DNA from: Verrucomicrobiota bacterium
Lineage (GTDB): Bacteria; Verrucomicrobiota; Verrucomicrobiia; Opitutales; Opitutaceae
DNA: 13,966 bases
NCBI GenBank assembly: GCA_023446865.1
Contig: JAEXPL010000363.1
Location: 1 to 13,966, forward strand
Direction: 5' to 3'
Shown here: positions 13,176 to 13,966 of the stretch, piece after piece
Numbering within the stretch: the first letter of the stretch is position 1
Layout: every line of letters starts with the position of its first letter
Made by a program: the position numbers and the translations under genes
The notes under the pieces: generated by a model
What the model saw: only the letters and a program-made list of their open reading frames with translations
What the model was told of the DNA's origin: nothing
The model's database searches: none

Positions 13176-13834
13176 TCGACGACGGCGGCCTTGGGGGCGA
13201 CGATTCTCTGGCGCGGGTCACCCGTGAAACGGAAGGGCACCTGGACTGTGCACGGCCTGGCTTCGCCATTGACGATATGGGGCGAGAACACCCACTGGCG
13301 GACCGCGCCCTCGCAGTAGCTGTTGAGCTCCTCGTGGGTGGAGTTGTCGATCGCCAGGCTGACGATCTTGCCGTCGGCATCGAGGGCGACCGAGACCACG
13401 GTCGCGCCGGTGATCGCGCGCAGATTGTGGGGCAGGTTGGGGGCTACGCGGTGGGTGGCTTTTGGGGCCTTGGAGCGCGGTTTCTCGGCGACGGTGGTGA
13501 TCAGGCCGTCGGAGAAACGAAAGGGTTGGATGAACTTGGCCGCGACGGGCTGGCCGTATTCGCGGGCCGGTGCGTACCGCCATTGTTTGACGGCTTCGAC
13601 GCAGGCCTGGCCCAGGACCGCGTTGGTGGTGTCCTTCACCGTGGCTGCAGTGACATAACCGTAGGCGTTGGTTTCGACGAGGAGGTTGACTGTGGCGACA
13701 CTGCCGCGGTCGGCAGGCTTCACGGCGGGCATCTTCGTGTGGGCTGGAGCTGGAGCCTCGATGAGGCCGTTGGCCCACGAGGCACCGGTGACGGCCAGAA
13801 ACACAAACGCGGACAGGATGGTCTTGGGGTTCAT
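13136..13834 (-). CDS. Secreted protein with two TonB C-terminal-type repeats, probably truncated by a frameshift
   Basis: The 232-residue product has a signal peptide (MNPKTILSAFVFLAVTGASWA, cut near residue 21) and two TonB-C-like domains. The first spans about 45-108 (VNLLVETNAYGYVTAATV, CVEAVKQWRYAPA, FIQPFRFSDG). The second spans about 128-204 (TVVSVALDADGKIVSLAI, CEGAVRQWVFSP, VQVPFRFTG). There is no N-terminal membrane anchor or Pro-rich periplasm-spanning part of a true TonB, so it is not an energy transducer. Such repeat proteins are common in Verrucomicrobia and of unknown role. The last 20 or so residues (DDRRLRPLRQPSR) look like linker read in the wrong frame, and a third repeat lies out of frame just downstream. 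I chose the ATG at 13834 because it gives a clean signal peptide; the ATG at 13852 would add six residues. Confidence 0.8.
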   Translation of the reverse strand: MNPKTILSAFVFLAVTGASWANGLIEAPAPAHTKMPAVKPADRGSVATVNLLVETNAYGYVTAATVKDTTNAVLGQACVEAVKQWRYAPAREYGQPVAAKFIQPFRFSDGLITTVAEKPRSKAPKATHRVAPNLPHNLRAITGATVVSVALDADGKIVSLAIDNSTHEELNSYCEGAVRQWVFSPHIVNGEARPCTVQVPFRFTGDPRQRIVAPKAAVVDDRRLRPLRQPSR

Positions 13835-13899
13835 GATGGAGGCGGGTCGCACAGCCGCCTAACGGCCGGCCGCCCTGAACCTTGAGTACAATCTTGGGA

Positions 13900-13917
13900 C
13901 CGAACCTCCCGGTTCGG
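13900..13917. promoter_or_regulatory. Perfect 7-bp hairpin upstream of the TonB-repeat gene
   Basis: CCGAACC and GGTTCGG flank a four-base loop, 66 bases upstream of the TonB-repeat start. It could be an operator for a dimeric regulator or an mRNA leader hairpin. Neither orientation has a U-tract, so it is not a terminator. No clear promoter boxes could be assigned around it. Confidence 0.35.
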
Positions 13918-13966
13918 CCGGTGGCATGCCCGATGGCTGCCGGCGAAGGAAAACGAAGCGGGCGGG

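Noticed and set aside
1..13966. tRNA genes, rRNA, CRISPR arrays, insertion sequences, prophage genes
   Set aside because: No cloverleaf-like sequence, spaced direct repeats, transposase motifs or phage proteins were seen on either strand.

Overview
The window is a GC-rich (I judge roughly 70 percent) bacterial chromosome segment dominated by one strand. It carries the core of an exopolysaccharide (EPS) export locus linked to an exosortase. The best fit is Verrucomicrobiota, probably class Opitutae. This is an inference from high GC, an exosortase next to Wza/Wzc-type genes, a large beta-propeller histidine kinase, TonB-C-repeat proteins and the absence of clear Shine-Dalgarno sequences. No rRNA or other marker fixes the taxon. 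I see no tRNA, CRISPR array, insertion sequence or phage gene.

Layout, read along the minus strand from right to left. A secreted protein with TonB C-terminal-type repeats (13834 to 13136) is frameshifted in a third repeat (13175 to 12975) and ends at a good intrinsic terminator (about 12950 to 12912). It converges on the only confident plus-strand gene, a WcaI-like family 4 glycosyltransferase (11649-12914). Divergent from the glycosyltransferase is a membrane-anchored TPR protein of 858 residues (11439 to 8863). About 340 bp then hold the wreck of a second histidine kinase gene (about 8755 to 8583). An intact beta-propeller sensor histidine kinase follows (8520 to 5242), and then 644 bp without a convincing gene.

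The EPS operon proper starts with a NusG/RfaH-like specialised elongation factor (4597 to 4040). Next come an AbrB/MazE-type antitoxin (3892 to 3662) and a PIN-domain toxin (3665 to 3249) overlapping by ATGA, an outer-membrane polysaccharide export protein (3234 to 2599), a Wzc-type co-polymerase fused to a tyrosine kinase (2551 to 359), and the N-terminus of an exosortase (255 to beyond the window).

The most interesting observation is regulatory. Two copies of a sequence almost identical to the enterobacterial ops element, the loading site of RfaH, lie on the coding strand in exactly the two leaders where an RfaH-like factor would be expected to load. One is at 4632-4620, in the leader of the factor's own gene. 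The other is at 3943-3932, in the leader of the downstream antitoxin/toxin/export genes. Together with the TTT motif in the factor, this suggests a self-contained RfaH/ops-like processive antitermination circuit, probably autoregulated, far outside Proteobacteria, with a toxin-antitoxin pair embedded in the controlled operon.

How the genes may work together (inference): the propeller kinase senses an envelope or extracellular signal. The RfaH-like factor lets polymerase read the long export operon. The glycosyltransferase contributes to assembly of the repeat unit, Wzc and the export protein control chain length and secretion, and the exosortase with the TPR protein would process sorting-tagged surface proteins that associate with the polysaccharide, as in the proteobacterial PEP-CTERM/XrtA-EPS loci.
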